From: Actinotignum schaalii
Lineage (GTDB): Bacteria > Actinomycetota > Actinomycetes > Actinomycetales > Actinomycetaceae
Length of the DNA: 37,930 nt
Assembly: GCF_028864145.1 (NCBI RefSeq)
Contig: NZ_JARBHJ010000027.1
Span: 1 to 37,930 of the forward strand
Direction: 5' to 3'
Shown here: in pieces, positions 18,582 to 26,501 of the stretch
Position numbering within the stretch: position 1 is the stretch's first letter
How the letters are laid out: each line of letters starts with the position of its first letter
Notes under the pieces: model-generated
Database searches by the model: none
Told to the model about the DNA's origin: nothing
Seen by the model: the letters and a program-made list of their open reading frames with translations, nothing else
Position numbers and translations under genes: made by a program

Positions 18582-19961
18582 TCACCGTGCCGGGTGGACT
18601 CGCACCGCGTGTTCATTAGTGAAGGCACGCAAGCCCCAGGCGCCTTCCTCCCGGCCGTAACCGGACCGGTTAATCCCACCAAAGGGCCACGTGGGCGCCG
18701 ATTCACGGTGCTTATTGATAATGGTCATCCCTGCGGCGAGCCGTGCCGCGAAGCGCTGCGCTTTCTCCGGATCCTGACTCCACACCGAGGATTGCAAACC
18801 GTAGGCGGTGCTATTGGCCAGCGCGAGGGCTTCTTCCTCATCCGCGACCCGGTAAAGCGCCACCACCGGCCCGAATACTTCGTTGCACGCGATATCGTGA
18901 TCGGCAGGGATATCGGTAAGCAGTGCCGGGGTCATATAGGCACCGGGACGGTCAATTCTTTCACCACCGTAGTGGAGGTGCGCTCCAACGGCGACGGCGC
19001 TCGCTACCCGCCGCACCACGTCATCACGTGCGGCAATCGAGGACAGCGGCCCCATATCCGTGGCCGGATCATCATAGGGTCCCACCACAATGCTTGCGAT
19101 CTCCGTGCGGGCCGCCGCTAAGAATTCCTCAAAAACACTATCCAAGACGATAATGCGCTTATTCGAGGTACACACCTGCCCGGCGTTGAAAACACGCGTG
19201 CGCACCGCCTCGCGCGCCACCGCGGGGATATCAGCGGCATCTAGGACCACCATGGCGTCATTACCGCCCAATTCCAAGAGGGAGCGTTTCGTGTACTTTC
19301 CGGCCAATTCCGCAACCGAGGACCCTGCTCGGTCCGAGCCGGTGAGCGATACTCCTTTAACGCGCGGATCTGCTAGCACATGCTCCGTGTCCTCGATATC
19401 CAGGTAGATATTCTGGTACACCCCGGAGGGTAGGCCAGCCTCCCGCAGCAACGCCTCGAAAGCAGCCGAGGAGCGCGGGCAGATCTCTGCCTGTTTCATG
19501 AGGACGGTATTCCCGACCATGAGTTGGGGTAGTGCGAAACGGGCGATTTGAGAATAGGGAAAATTCCACGGCATGATTCCCAGCAGGACACCCAGCGGCT
19601 GATGGAGCACGTAGGTAAGAATGCCGTCCTCAGCATCCAGCGTGGTGGGTTCCAGATAGCGCGGCGCGTTATCCGCAAACCAGTGGGCATGGTGGCTGAC
19701 CGTGGCGAGTTCCGCGGCGCCGTCGCGCAACGGTTTACCCATTTCGCGCCCGATGAGCTCAGCAAGTTCATCGGAGCGCTCCGTGACGAGTTCCCCGAAG
19801 CGGTGCAGGATTTCGCTACGGCGTGCCATTGGGGTATCCCGCCACGTGGTAAAAGCATCCCAGGCAGCTCCGATCACACCGGGGATAGCAGCGGTGGGAA
19901 GGGAGGCGAAGCGTTCTTCCACCTCTCCGGTATTGGGGTTATGCACGCGGTAGTGACTCAT
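18582..19961 (-). CDS. NAD(P)-dependent succinate-semialdehyde-type dehydrogenase
   Basis: A 459-residue aldehyde dehydrogenase. Key residues are in place: PWNFP with Asn133, Lys156, the general base Glu230 in LLELGGND and the nucleophile Cys264 in NAGQVCTS. EVFGPV and a PFGGINRSGYGRE C-terminal block are also present. The length and the VLHQPLGVLLGIMPWNFPYS segment match GabD1/GabD2-type enzymes that oxidise succinate semialdehyde to succinate. Substrate specificity is an inference, since close paralogues act on other short aldehydes. It lies 70 bases upstream of pcrA on the same strand with no functional link evident. The ATG has only a weak AGGG site. Confidence 0.85.
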   Translation of the reverse strand: MSHYRVHNPNTGEVEERFASLPTAAIPGVIGAAWDAFTTWRDTPMARRSEILHRFGELVTERSDELAELIGREMGKPLRDGAAELATVSHHAHWFADNAPRYLEPTTLDAEDGILTYVLHQPLGVLLGIMPWNFPYSQIARFALPQLMVGNTVLMKQAEICPRSSAAFEALLREAGLPSGVYQNIYLDIEDTEHVLADPRVKGVSLTGSDRAGSSVAELAGKYTKRSLLELGGNDAMVVLDAADIPAVAREAVRTRVFNAGQVCTSNKRIIVLDSVFEEFLAAARTEIASIVVGPYDDPATDMGPLSSIAARDDVVRRVASAVAVGAHLHYGGERIDRPGAYMTPALLTDIPADHDIACNEVFGPVVALYRVADEEEALALANSTAYGLQSSVWSQDPEKAQRFAARLAAGMTIINKHRESAPTWPFGGINRSGYGREEGAWGLRAFTNEHAVRVHPAR

Positions 19962-20053
19962 AGCCCTAGTTTACTGTGTTGCGGCCCACTGCGGCGGGGG
20001 AACCCGGCTATCATGGGGACATTAGTCCTAAATAAGAGAAAGGAGTGGTGAAC

Positions 20054-20827
20054 GTGGGAGATTTCTTTACTGGGGAAAGCGCCCCGGGAATGATTGATTG
20101 GGCCTCGATGCCCACCTACAACACCATTATGGCCATCGCGGCCGGGGTGGGCTTGATGTTGGTTGGCCGGCTGCTGGTGCAGTTGCGCAGCGCGGTTCCA
20201 GCGGAAGTTGCGGGAGCTGGAGCGGATACCGATAAGGCCGTGAGCCTGGATGGATACACCCTGGGCTTCTTCGTGACCGGCCTAATCCAGACGCTGACCG
20301 GCCTGCATATGTCCCTCACGTGGCCGCTGGCCGCCGGGGGCTTCCCCTTTGACAATATTATCTTTGGAGAAACCTGCCTCGGCTTCGGGGTGCTCTTGCT
20401 GGCGGCGAGTTTCATCCTGTGGAAGCGCGGGGATCGTATCCTCGCTTCCGACGCTCCCTTCCACACTTTCGCCCGGATTGCCCGCCCCGTCTCCATTTTC
20501 GCGCTGGCAATGGGCTTGGCGTTATTGGCAATTATGTGCGCCGGGATGGTCTATCAATTCTTTGCAGCGCCTCCCCAGGAGCCGATTTCTGGGTCCTTCG
20601 CGGCTTACCCCTGGCTGGAATCCATCGCCCTCTCCGCAGTCTTTGGCCTGGCCGGTGTGGGCGCGATTCTCTTCTTCGCCGCGGTGCGGATGAATGCCCG
20701 CGGGCAGGTGCGCGACGGCGTAGTGAACGCCGCCTACTGGTGCCTGGTTATCAGCGGGGTGATCTTTATGCTCTTCGGTGCGATGAACTTCTATACGCAT
20801 ATCGGGCTCGTGGTCAATACCATGTAG
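20054..20827 (+). CDS. DUF981-like multi-pass membrane protein
   Basis: A 257-residue protein with about six membrane helices (for example YNTIMAIAAGVGLMLVGRLL, IFALAMGLALLAIMCAGM and AYWCLVISGVIFMLFGAMNF). Internal GYTLGFFVTGLIQTLTGLHM and GETCLGFGVLLLAASFIL segments fit my recollection of the DUF981 family found in actinobacteria and archaea; its function is unknown. No charged catalytic cluster is visible in the helices. The AAAGGAG site at 20039-20045 places the start at GTG 20054 (eight bases); GTG 20045 or 20048 are too close. It is a single-gene unit converging on pflA across two hairpins. Confidence 0.7.
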   Translation: MGDFFTGESAPGMIDWASMPTYNTIMAIAAGVGLMLVGRLLVQLRSAVPAEVAGAGADTDKAVSLDGYTLGFFVTGLIQTLTGLHMSLTWPLAAGGFPFDNIIFGETCLGFGVLLLAASFILWKRGDRILASDAPFHTFARIARPVSIFALAMGLALLAIMCAGMVYQFFAAPPQEPISGSFAAYPWLESIALSAVFGLAGVGAILFFAAVRMNARGQVRDGVVNAAYWCLVISGVIFMLFGAMNFYTHIGLVVNTM

Positions 20828-20882
20828 CGCTGCCAGACTGGCGCGCCGCCCGGTGTAGCTGCGGCCGCCCGCGGTGGACGCA

Positions 20883-20924
20883 GCTGCGGCGTCGTACCTC
20901 ACGTTTTAGGTACGACGCCGCAGC
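20883..20924. terminator. Perfect 17-bp inverted repeat downstream of the DUF981 gene
   Basis: Arms 20883-20899 and 20908-20924 are perfect complements around an eight-base loop CACGTTTT. No T-run follows on the plus strand. It can act as a transcription end in a high-GC genome, in which hairpins without a long U-tract are common. Confidence 0.7.
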
Positions 20925-20961
20925 ACCGAGCAGTGCGTACCCCACCCAGGCACGCACACGA

Positions 20962-20993
20962 AAGGGCCGCGTCCCTCGCGGGACGCGGCCCTT
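20962..20993. terminator. Perfect 14-bp hairpin between convergent DUF981 and pflA genes
   Basis: Arms 20962-20975 (AAGGGCCGCGTCCC) and 20980-20993 pair perfectly around TCGC, a stable tetraloop type. It begins with AA and ends with TT, so it can serve both strands. It lies 17 bases beyond the pflA stop. Confidence 0.85.
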
Positions 20994-21010
20994 GGCGTCA
21001 TCCGTAGCGT

Positions 21011-21889
21011 TTAGAAAGCCGGGGTATTGAGCCCCAAGCGCCGGAAGTGCTCCCGCGCTTCTTCCACGGCTTGTGGTGACGGCGGTACGACGTCTTCCAG
21101 TTGGTAGTCGTAGCCAAGTGAATGCCACTTGTCTCGACCCATCTGGTGGAACGGTAGAACTTCAACGCGGCTCACCGCGTTCTTCCACCGCGCAACGATC
21201 TTCGCAACGTTCTCCACGTTCTCCGGATCGTCTGTCAGCCCGGGCACGAGTACGAAACGTACCCAGATTTCCTTGCCCGCAGCAGCCAATCGATCACCAA
21301 AATCAATGGTCGGTTGCAGTTCGCGGCCGGTCGTGCGCTTATAGACTTCTTCGGATCCGGATTTAACGTCGAGCAACACCATGTCGATATAGCTCATCAT
21401 TTCGTCATCGACGTTACGCCCAAGATATCCGGAAGTATCGATACACGTATGGATTCCCATTTCCTTGGCGCCGCGGAGCACGGTCTTGAGGAAGGCGGGT
21501 TGCATTAAGCATTCGCCACCCGAGATCGTGATTCCACCGCCAGTCGCCTTGAACATACGACGGTAGCGCTTCCAGCGCCGCAGCAATTCATCAGAATCCA
21601 CCGGCTGACCATCCTTCATAATGAAGGTGTCAGGGTTGTGACAGTACAAGCACCGCAGGGGGCACCCTGCCATGAAGACTGTCATTCGGGTTCCGGGCCC
21701 GTCCACCGCGGTCACAAGTTCCCACGAGTGGACGGAACCGAGGGTTCCCTCGCGCATCTTGCGAAGCCGTTCTTTACGTTCGATGTCGTCGAGGACATCG
21801 ATGCCTCCCAGACCGGCCCCCTGCAACCGACCGGTCGGCGCTTCGAAATCTTGAAGGCCGACCGGTGCTAGTCGCAACTCAGCAGACAA
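21011..21889 (-). CDS. pflA: Pyruvate formate-lyase activating enzyme (radical SAM)
   Basis: A 292-residue radical SAM enzyme that installs the glycyl radical on pyruvate formate-lyase under anaerobic conditions. The 4Fe-4S cluster motif C-x3-C-x2-C is Cys76, Cys80 and Cys83 in AGCPLRCLYCHNPDT. SAM-binding GGGITISGGE follows, then DTSGYLGRN and LLDVKSG. The first 45 residues extend beyond the E. coli enzyme but read as real protein (PTGRLQGAGLGGIDVLDD). I therefore keep the TTG at 21889, three bases after the preceding stop; ATG 21757 would give the short form. It is the last gene of pflB-grcA-pflA, placing activator and both parts of its target on one transcript. Confidence 0.92.
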   Translation of the reverse strand: MSAELRLAPVGLQDFEAPTGRLQGAGLGGIDVLDDIERKERLRKMREGTLGSVHSWELVTAVDGPGTRMTVFMAGCPLRCLYCHNPDTFIMKDGQPVDSDELLRRWKRYRRMFKATGGGITISGGECLMQPAFLKTVLRGAKEMGIHTCIDTSGYLGRNVDDEMMSYIDMVLLDVKSGSEEVYKRTTGRELQPTIDFGDRLAAAGKEIWVRFVLVPGLTDDPENVENVAKIVARWKNAVSRVEVLPFHQMGRDKWHSLGYDYQLEDVVPPSPQAVEEAREHFRRLGLNTPAF

Positions 21890-21892
21890 TTG

Positions 21893-22141
21893 TTATGCCG
21901 AGTGATGGAAGGTACGCGACAGAACGTCGAGCTGCTGTTCGCGGGTCAGCTTCACGAAGTTGACGGCGTAGCCGGAAACGCGAACGGTCAGGTTCGGGTA
22001 CTTCTCGGGGTGATCAATCGCGTCCTCGAGGGTGGAACGATCCAGCACGTTGATATTGGCGTGGTACAGACCCTGCACCCCACCGTTATCTTCGCGAGCA
22101 GCCTTCATCGACTCGAGACGCTCTTCGTAGGTCTTAGCCAT
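21893..22141 (-). CDS. grcA: Stand-alone glycyl-radical domain protein (GrcA-like), the C-terminal part of a split PFL
   Basis: An 82-residue protein corresponding to the C-terminal glycyl radical domain of pyruvate formate-lyase. The radical site is Gly57 in RVSGYAV, about 25 residues from the end, as in PflB of E. coli. The body ([20 protein letters not shown]) aligns with the last 60 or so residues of PflB. A clear AAGAAGGT ribosome site precedes the ATG, and 42 bases separate it from the pflB stop, so it is an independently translated gene and not a frameshift remnant. E. coli GrcA (YfiD) is known to replace an oxygen-cleaved PflB end. Here the partner lacks this domain altogether, so the protein should be obligatory for activity (inference). 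Confidence 0.92.
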   Translation of the reverse strand: MAKTYEERLESMKAAREDNGGVQGLYHANINVLDRSTLEDAIDHPEKYPNLTVRVSGYAVNFVKLTREQQLDVLSRTFHHSA

Positions 22142-22183
22142 TTTTTACCTTCTTTTCTTTGTTGGGGGTTGAATCTTAGAGTT

Positions 22184-24283
22184 TTAGTCTTCTTCAGCCA
22201 TGAAGCCGGCATCCATAATTCCGACCAGGTTCTTGACCTGCTCTTCCTTATTACGGCCGAGGCCAGCCGGCGTAATGGTATTCGTCAAGGAAATACCATC
22301 AAGGGCATCCTTGTAATCCAGCTTACCAACGGACATCATGGACGCCACCATACCGTGGGTATCCATGCCGTTCTCCGGGTTCGCGCCCGGGGAGAACGGG
22401 GTGCCAGCCTTGTGGCCGGACGGGAAGGAACCCGTGGCCTTGCCGTACACCACGTTGGAGGTAATGGTCAGTACCGACTGGGTCGGGATGGCGTCGCGGT
22501 ACATCGGGATCGCCTTGATCTTCGACATGATGGTGTGGACCACAGTTGCCGCGATGTCATCAGCGCGGTCGTCGTCGTTACCGTAGATCGGGAAGGTTCC
22601 TTCCGTCTTGTAATCGACCACGAGGCCGGTCTCATCACGAACCGGGTAGACCTTCGCGTACTTGATCGCGGAAAGCGAGTCAGCCACGATGGACAGGCCG
22701 GCAATACCGCAACCCATGGTACGGATGATCTCTGAATCGTGGAGAGCCATCTCCACCGATTCGTAAGCGTAGCGGTCGTGGCAGTAGTGGATGATGTTGA
22801 GAGCTTCAACGTAGGTACCAACTACCCAGTCGAGCATCTCTTCGTACTTCTGCCAGACTTCGTCGAAGTCAAGCGGGCCGTCGCCTTCGATCGGGGTGAA
22901 CAGACCCGGTTCGGTCACCTGCTTGCCGGTCATTTCATCGCGGCCGCCGTTGATGGCGTAGAGCAGGGCCTTCGCGGAGTTCACACGAGCGCCGAAGAAC
23001 TGCATCTGCTTGCCCACCCGCATCGGGGAGACGCAGCAAGCGATGGCGGCGTCGTCGCCCCACTGGTTACGAATCTGTTCGTCAGATTCGTACTGGATGG
23101 ACGATGTTTCGATGGAGATGGCCGCGCAGAATTCCTTGTAGCCTTCCGGAAGGGCCGGGTCCCAGAAAATGGTGATATTCGGTTCCGGAGCAGGACCCAG
23201 GTTACGCAGGGTCTGGAGCAGACGGAAGGAGGTCTTGGTAACGAGGGTGCGCCCGTCATCACCGAAACCGGCATCCGACCAGGTGGCCCAGTAGGGATCA
23301 CCGGAGAAGATCTGATCGTAATCGATCGTGCGCAGGAAGCGGACGATACGCAGCTTCATGACGAGGTTGTCGATCATTTCCTGCGCATCGGATTCCGTGA
23401 TGGTTCCGGCAGCCAGATCGCGCTCGAAGTAAATATCGAGGAAGGCGGACAGACGGCCGATGGACATGGCCGCACCGTCCTGGCTCTTCACGGAAGCAAG
23501 GTAGCCGAAGTACAGCCACTGCACGGCTTCACGCGAGTTCTTCGCCGGGCCGGAGATGTCGAAGCCGTAGATCTCACCGAGAGTCTTAAGCTTCTTCAGG
23601 GCCTTGATCTGCTCCGCGTGTTCCTCACGGAAACGAGCCCAGTGCTCGGAGAAGGGCTGAGCGGCCACGGAGTCCTTCATGGCCTGCTTCTCTTCGATGA
23701 GCTTATCCACACCGTAGAGCGCCACGCGGCGGTAGTCACCAATAATGCGACCACGGCCGTAAGCATCCGGAAGGCCGGTAATAATGTGCGAGGACCGAGC
23801 CGCGCGAATACGCGGGGTGTAAATATCAAAGACCGCGTCATTGTGGGTCTTGCGGTAGCGGGTGAAGATCTTCTTGATCTCCGGGTTTACTTCCTTGCCC
23901 GCTTCTTTGATGGCGGTTTCCACCATGCGCCAGCCGCCGTTGGGCATCATCGCGCGCTTGAGCGGAACATCGGTCTGCAGGCCGACGACGACGTCGTCAT
24001 CTTCGGAAATGTAGCCGGCGGGGAAAGCGTCAATATCGGCCGGGGTGTCGGTGTCGACGTCGTACACGCGACGACGACGCTCCTCGGAGAGGTAATTTTC
24101 CTCAAGAGACTCCCACAGCCGAGTGGTCTTCTCCGTCGGGCCGGCCAGGAACGAAGCATCCCCTTCGTAGGGGGTGTAGTTCTTCTGGATGAAGTCACGA
24201 ACGTCAATGGCTTCATTCCAGGTGCCGGACGTGAAACCCGCCCAGGCTTCCTCTGTTGGGGTATCGGTAGCAGTGCGCTCCAT
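22184..24283 (-). CDS. pflB: Formate C-acetyltransferase (pyruvate formate-lyase) catalytic core lacking the glycyl domain
   Basis: A 699-residue enzyme core that converts pyruvate and CoA to acetyl-CoA and formate. The catalytic pair is Cys416-Cys417 in IACCVSPM, followed by VGKQMQFFGAR. The usual GLPDAYGRGRIIGDYRR and NGGRDEMTGK segments are present. E. coli PflB has 760 residues; this one ends at GIMDAGFMAEED, exactly where the glycyl radical domain should begin. That domain is encoded by the next gene. The stop is clean and followed by a normal spacer with its own ribosome site. AAGGAG lies 12 bases before the ATG. A perfect palindrome lies about 65 bases upstream. Acetyl-CoA made here can feed Pta-AckA encoded nearby. 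Confidence 0.95.
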   Translation of the reverse strand: MERTATDTPTEEAWAGFTSGTWNEAIDVRDFIQKNYTPYEGDASFLAGPTEKTTRLWESLEENYLSEERRRRVYDVDTDTPADIDAFPAGYISEDDDVVVGLQTDVPLKRAMMPNGGWRMVETAIKEAGKEVNPEIKKIFTRYRKTHNDAVFDIYTPRIRAARSSHIITGLPDAYGRGRIIGDYRRVALYGVDKLIEEKQAMKDSVAAQPFSEHWARFREEHAEQIKALKKLKTLGEIYGFDISGPAKNSREAVQWLYFGYLASVKSQDGAAMSIGRLSAFLDIYFERDLAAGTITESDAQEMIDNLVMKLRIVRFLRTIDYDQIFSGDPYWATWSDAGFGDDGRTLVTKTSFRLLQTLRNLGPAPEPNITIFWDPALPEGYKEFCAAISIETSSIQYESDEQIRNQWGDDAAIACCVSPMRVGKQMQFFGARVNSAKALLYAINGGRDEMTGKQVTEPGLFTPIEGDGPLDFDEVWQKYEEMLDWVVGTYVEALNIIHYCHDRYAYESVEMALHDSEIIRTMGCGIAGLSIVADSLSAIKYAKVYPVRDETGLVVDYKTEGTFPIYGNDDDRADDIAATVVHTIMSKIKAIPMYRDAIPTQSVLTITSNVVYGKATGSFPSGHKAGTPFSPGANPENGMDTHGMVASMMSVGKLDYKDALDGISLTNTITPAGLGRNKEEQVKNLVGIMDAGFMAEED

Positions 24284-24347
24284 GTGCGTCTAACTCTCCT
24301 TGTGTCGTGTCAGTACCCGTTATTGTCCAAGCATAAAGCAATCCACA

Positions 24348-24365
24348 ACGGAATAGAGATTCCGT
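24348..24365. promoter_or_regulatory. Perfect 7-4-7 palindrome upstream of pflB (candidate operator)
   Basis: ACGGAAT-AGAG-ATTCCGT is a perfect inverted repeat ending about 65 bases before the pflB ATG. On the coding strand it sits immediately upstream of the candidate -35 (TTGTGG). This is a typical place for an activator or repressor controlling the anaerobic pfl operon. The motif matches no regulator I can name. Confidence 0.5.
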
Positions 24366-24665
24366 AAGAAATTGCCGCACGCTTGCGTCCGCACCGCATT
24401 CACGCCCTTGCGCGAATCGCTACGGCACCGAGGTAACAAGTCCTGATTCTTTTACCTGTTGTCCGTATTAATCGGCCAGGCACAAGCGACTCTCGATTGT
24501 ATTGTCCGGCACGGGCGGCGGGCGTTTACCACTCGCTGTCCGCGCCTACATTTATCCTAACGCGCTTCTGTGAAAAAACATTCCCAGACACGTGAGACGA
24601 GTGGCGCACAATCCCGCAGCGCCCCCAGTGGGCGCGCCGATACGCGACTTCACGTCACCACCCGC

Positions 24666-24679
24666 CTCACATGTGTGAG
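24666..24679. promoter_or_regulatory. 14-base palindrome CTCACA-TG-TGTGAG
   Basis: A perfect 6-2-6 inverted repeat 24 bases beyond the guaA stop, followed by AAATCACTTTTT. It may be part of a guaA transcription end or a regulator site for the pfl operon. TGTGAGA also occurs in the pta leader (26422-26428). The function is open. Confidence 0.35.
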
Positions 24680-24702
24680 AAATCACTTTTTAATAGGAAG
24701 TC

Positions 24703-26280
24703 CTATTCCCATTCAATCGTTGCCGGCGGCTTGGAGGTTACATCCAGAACCACGCGATTTACTTCCGCAACGGAGTTTGTGATGCGGTTGGAAATATGAG
24801 CGAGCACGTCGTAAGGAACGCGCGCCCAATCTGCCGTCATCGCATCCTCGGAAGATACCGGGCGCAGCACAATGGGATGCCCGTAGGTACGGTGATCGCC
24901 CTGCACGCCCACCGAATGAACCTCCGCCAGCAGCACCACCGGGCACTGCCAAATCTCGGCGTCCAAACCTGCCGCGGTAAGTTCTTCGCGAGCGATAGCA
25001 TCCGCTTCGCGCAGGATGCGCAGGTTATCTTCGGTAACTTCGCCGATCACGCGGATCGCCAGACCCGGCCCCGGGAAGGGCTGGCGGGCCACGATTTTCT
25101 CAGGCACGCCCAGTTCGCGCCCAATAGCACGCACCTCATCTTTAAAGAGGCTGCGCAGGGGCTCGATAAGCTCGAAATTCATATCCTCGGGCAAGCCACC
25201 CACATTGTGATGGCTCTTAATATTGGAAGCACCTTCTCCCCCGCCCGATTCCACCACGTCGGGGTAGAGAGTACCCTGAACAAGGAATTTCACGTCCTCC
25301 CCGCCACCGAGCTTATCTACCAGCTGGCGCTGCGCGCTTTCAAAAGAGCGAATAAATTCCCGCCCGATAATCTTGCGCTTTGTTTCCGGATCGCGCACGC
25401 CAGCCAGTGCGGAGAGGAAGCGCTGCGATTCATCAATAGTGAAGATACGAATGCCCGTACTTTCCGCGTAATCGCGTTCCACCTGCTCACGTTCACCGGC
25501 GCGCAGCAGCCCGTGGTCGATAAAGAAGCAGGTGAGCTGGTCACCAATGGCTTTGTGTACAAGGGCAGCCGCAACCGAGGAATCCACCCCGCCGGAAAGT
25601 GCGCAGATCACTTGCGCGGAACCCACCCGCTCGCGAATCTGGGCCACTTGCTCGTCAATAATGGAGGAAGGAGTCCAGTTCGGACTAATCCCCGCGCCCT
25701 CGTAGAGGAAGTTTTCCAGAGCGGCCTGACCTCGTTGGGAGTGGAGCACTTCCGGGTGCCATTGCACGCCAAAGAGCCGGCGCTTGCGATCTTCAAACGC
25801 GGCCACCGGAGTTTCATCGGTAGCGGCGGTAACGGTAAAGCCTTCGGGAGCTTCACTCACGGCATCCCCGTGGCTCATCCACACAATTTGCTTATCTTCC
25901 AGGCCGGCGAAGAGGCAAGAATCACCGGCGGTACGGGCTTCCGTACGTCCGTATTCGCGGGTGCCAGTGCGTCCCACACGCCCGCCCAGTGCCTGGGCCA
26001 TCGCCTGGAACCCGTAGCAGATCCCGAGGATGGGCACCCCGGCCTCAAAAATATCCTTATCGATTGCTGGAGCGCCCTCCGCGTACACGGATGCCGGGCC
26101 ACCGGAAAGAATAATGGCCGCGGGTTTTTTCGCCAGCATATCCGCGGCGGACATAGTATGCGGAACAATTTCTGAATAAACGTGCGCTTCACGAACGCGC
26201 CGCGCAATGAGCTGAGCGTACTGCGCACCAAAATCGACAACAAGAACCGGGGAATTATCGCTGGTATTCACGCTGTTCAT
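24703..26280 (-). CDS. guaA: GMP synthase (glutamine-hydrolysing)
   Basis: A 525-residue two-domain enzyme that aminates XMP to GMP. The N-terminal class I glutaminase has the nucleophile Cys88 in [10 protein letters not shown] and the HPEVLHS triad segment. The ATP-pyrophosphatase domain has the P-loop [14 protein letters not shown]. The C-terminal dimerisation domain ([14 protein letters not shown]) ends in PPATIEWE, the usual terminus. Length is full. The gene is divergent from pta and lies upstream of the pfl operon on the same strand, separated by 419 bases. The ribosome site before ATG 26280 is weak. It is a housekeeping gene with no obvious link to the fermentation genes around it. Confidence 0.97.
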   Translation of the reverse strand: MNSVNTSDNSPVLVVDFGAQYAQLIARRVREAHVYSEIVPHTMSAADMLAKKPAAIILSGGPASVYAEGAPAIDKDIFEAGVPILGICYGFQAMAQALGGRVGRTGTREYGRTEARTAGDSCLFAGLEDKQIVWMSHGDAVSEAPEGFTVTAATDETPVAAFEDRKRRLFGVQWHPEVLHSQRGQAALENFLYEGAGISPNWTPSSIIDEQVAQIRERVGSAQVICALSGGVDSSVAAALVHKAIGDQLTCFFIDHGLLRAGEREQVERDYAESTGIRIFTIDESQRFLSALAGVRDPETKRKIIGREFIRSFESAQRQLVDKLGGGEDVKFLVQGTLYPDVVESGGGEGASNIKSHHNVGGLPEDMNFELIEPLRSLFKDEVRAIGRELGVPEKIVARQPFPGPGLAIRVIGEVTEDNLRILREADAIAREELTAAGLDAEIWQCPVVLLAEVHSVGVQGDHRTYGHPIVLRPVSSEDAMTADWARVPYDVLAHISNRITNSVAEVNRVVLDVTSKPPATIEWE

Positions 26281-26404
26281 TCTAATGATTAAAACGCGCC
26301 GGCGCCTACTGAGCGCCAGACCCCACCCGGAAGGTTTCTAGGACCTTCGTCACCGGAATGCAGCGACGGCGTTCACCCGCCCGCACGGACCTGAGCTGGG
26401 CATG

Positions 26405-26425
26405 CACATCTGCCCGCAAGATGTG
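26405..26425. promoter_or_regulatory. Inverted repeat upstream of pta
   Basis: CACATCT-GCCCGCA-AGATGTG is a perfect 7-7-7 inverted repeat in the guaA-pta divergent region, 77 bases before the pta start. An AT-rich stretch (GATTATTTGAT) that may hold a -10 element follows. It is a candidate operator or leader hairpin. Confidence 0.4.
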
Positions 26426-26501
26426 AGATTATTTGATGGGATATCCCGGCGTGGATACGCCTATTTTTTCAAGGGTCCTCACGGGCCGGAAGGATAAGAA
26501 A

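Larger units (their letters stand above)
24284..24702. other. Intergenic region carrying the pflB promoter
   Basis: About 419 bases between the end of guaA and pflB, with no gene seen. It holds an 18-base perfect palindrome near the pflB start and a 14-base palindrome near the guaA end. A plausible minus-strand -35 (TTGTGG) is centred just downstream of the first palindrome, with GACAAT 16 bases further as a -10. No FNR or Rex consensus was recognised. Confidence 0.55.

Noticed and set aside
22142-22183. The split between pflB and the glycyl domain gene as a recent frameshift
   Set aside because: The two parts are separated by a clean stop, a 42-base non-coding spacer, an AAGAAGGT ribosome site and a new ATG. 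A frameshift would leave continuous homology across the junction.
22739-24367. A 542-codon open frame on the plus strand opposite pflB, and similar long frames opposite guaA (24796-26175) and the symporter gene (32368-34191)
   Set aside because: Each mirrors a certain gene on the other strand. The translations are His/Arg/Gly-rich without domains. GC-rich codons leave few stops on the opposite strand.
24660-24690. A Rex or CRP site in ATGTGTGAGAAATCAC
   Set aside because: The TGTGA and TCAC halves are four bases apart, whereas Rex and CRP sites need six; the downstream arm is also incomplete.
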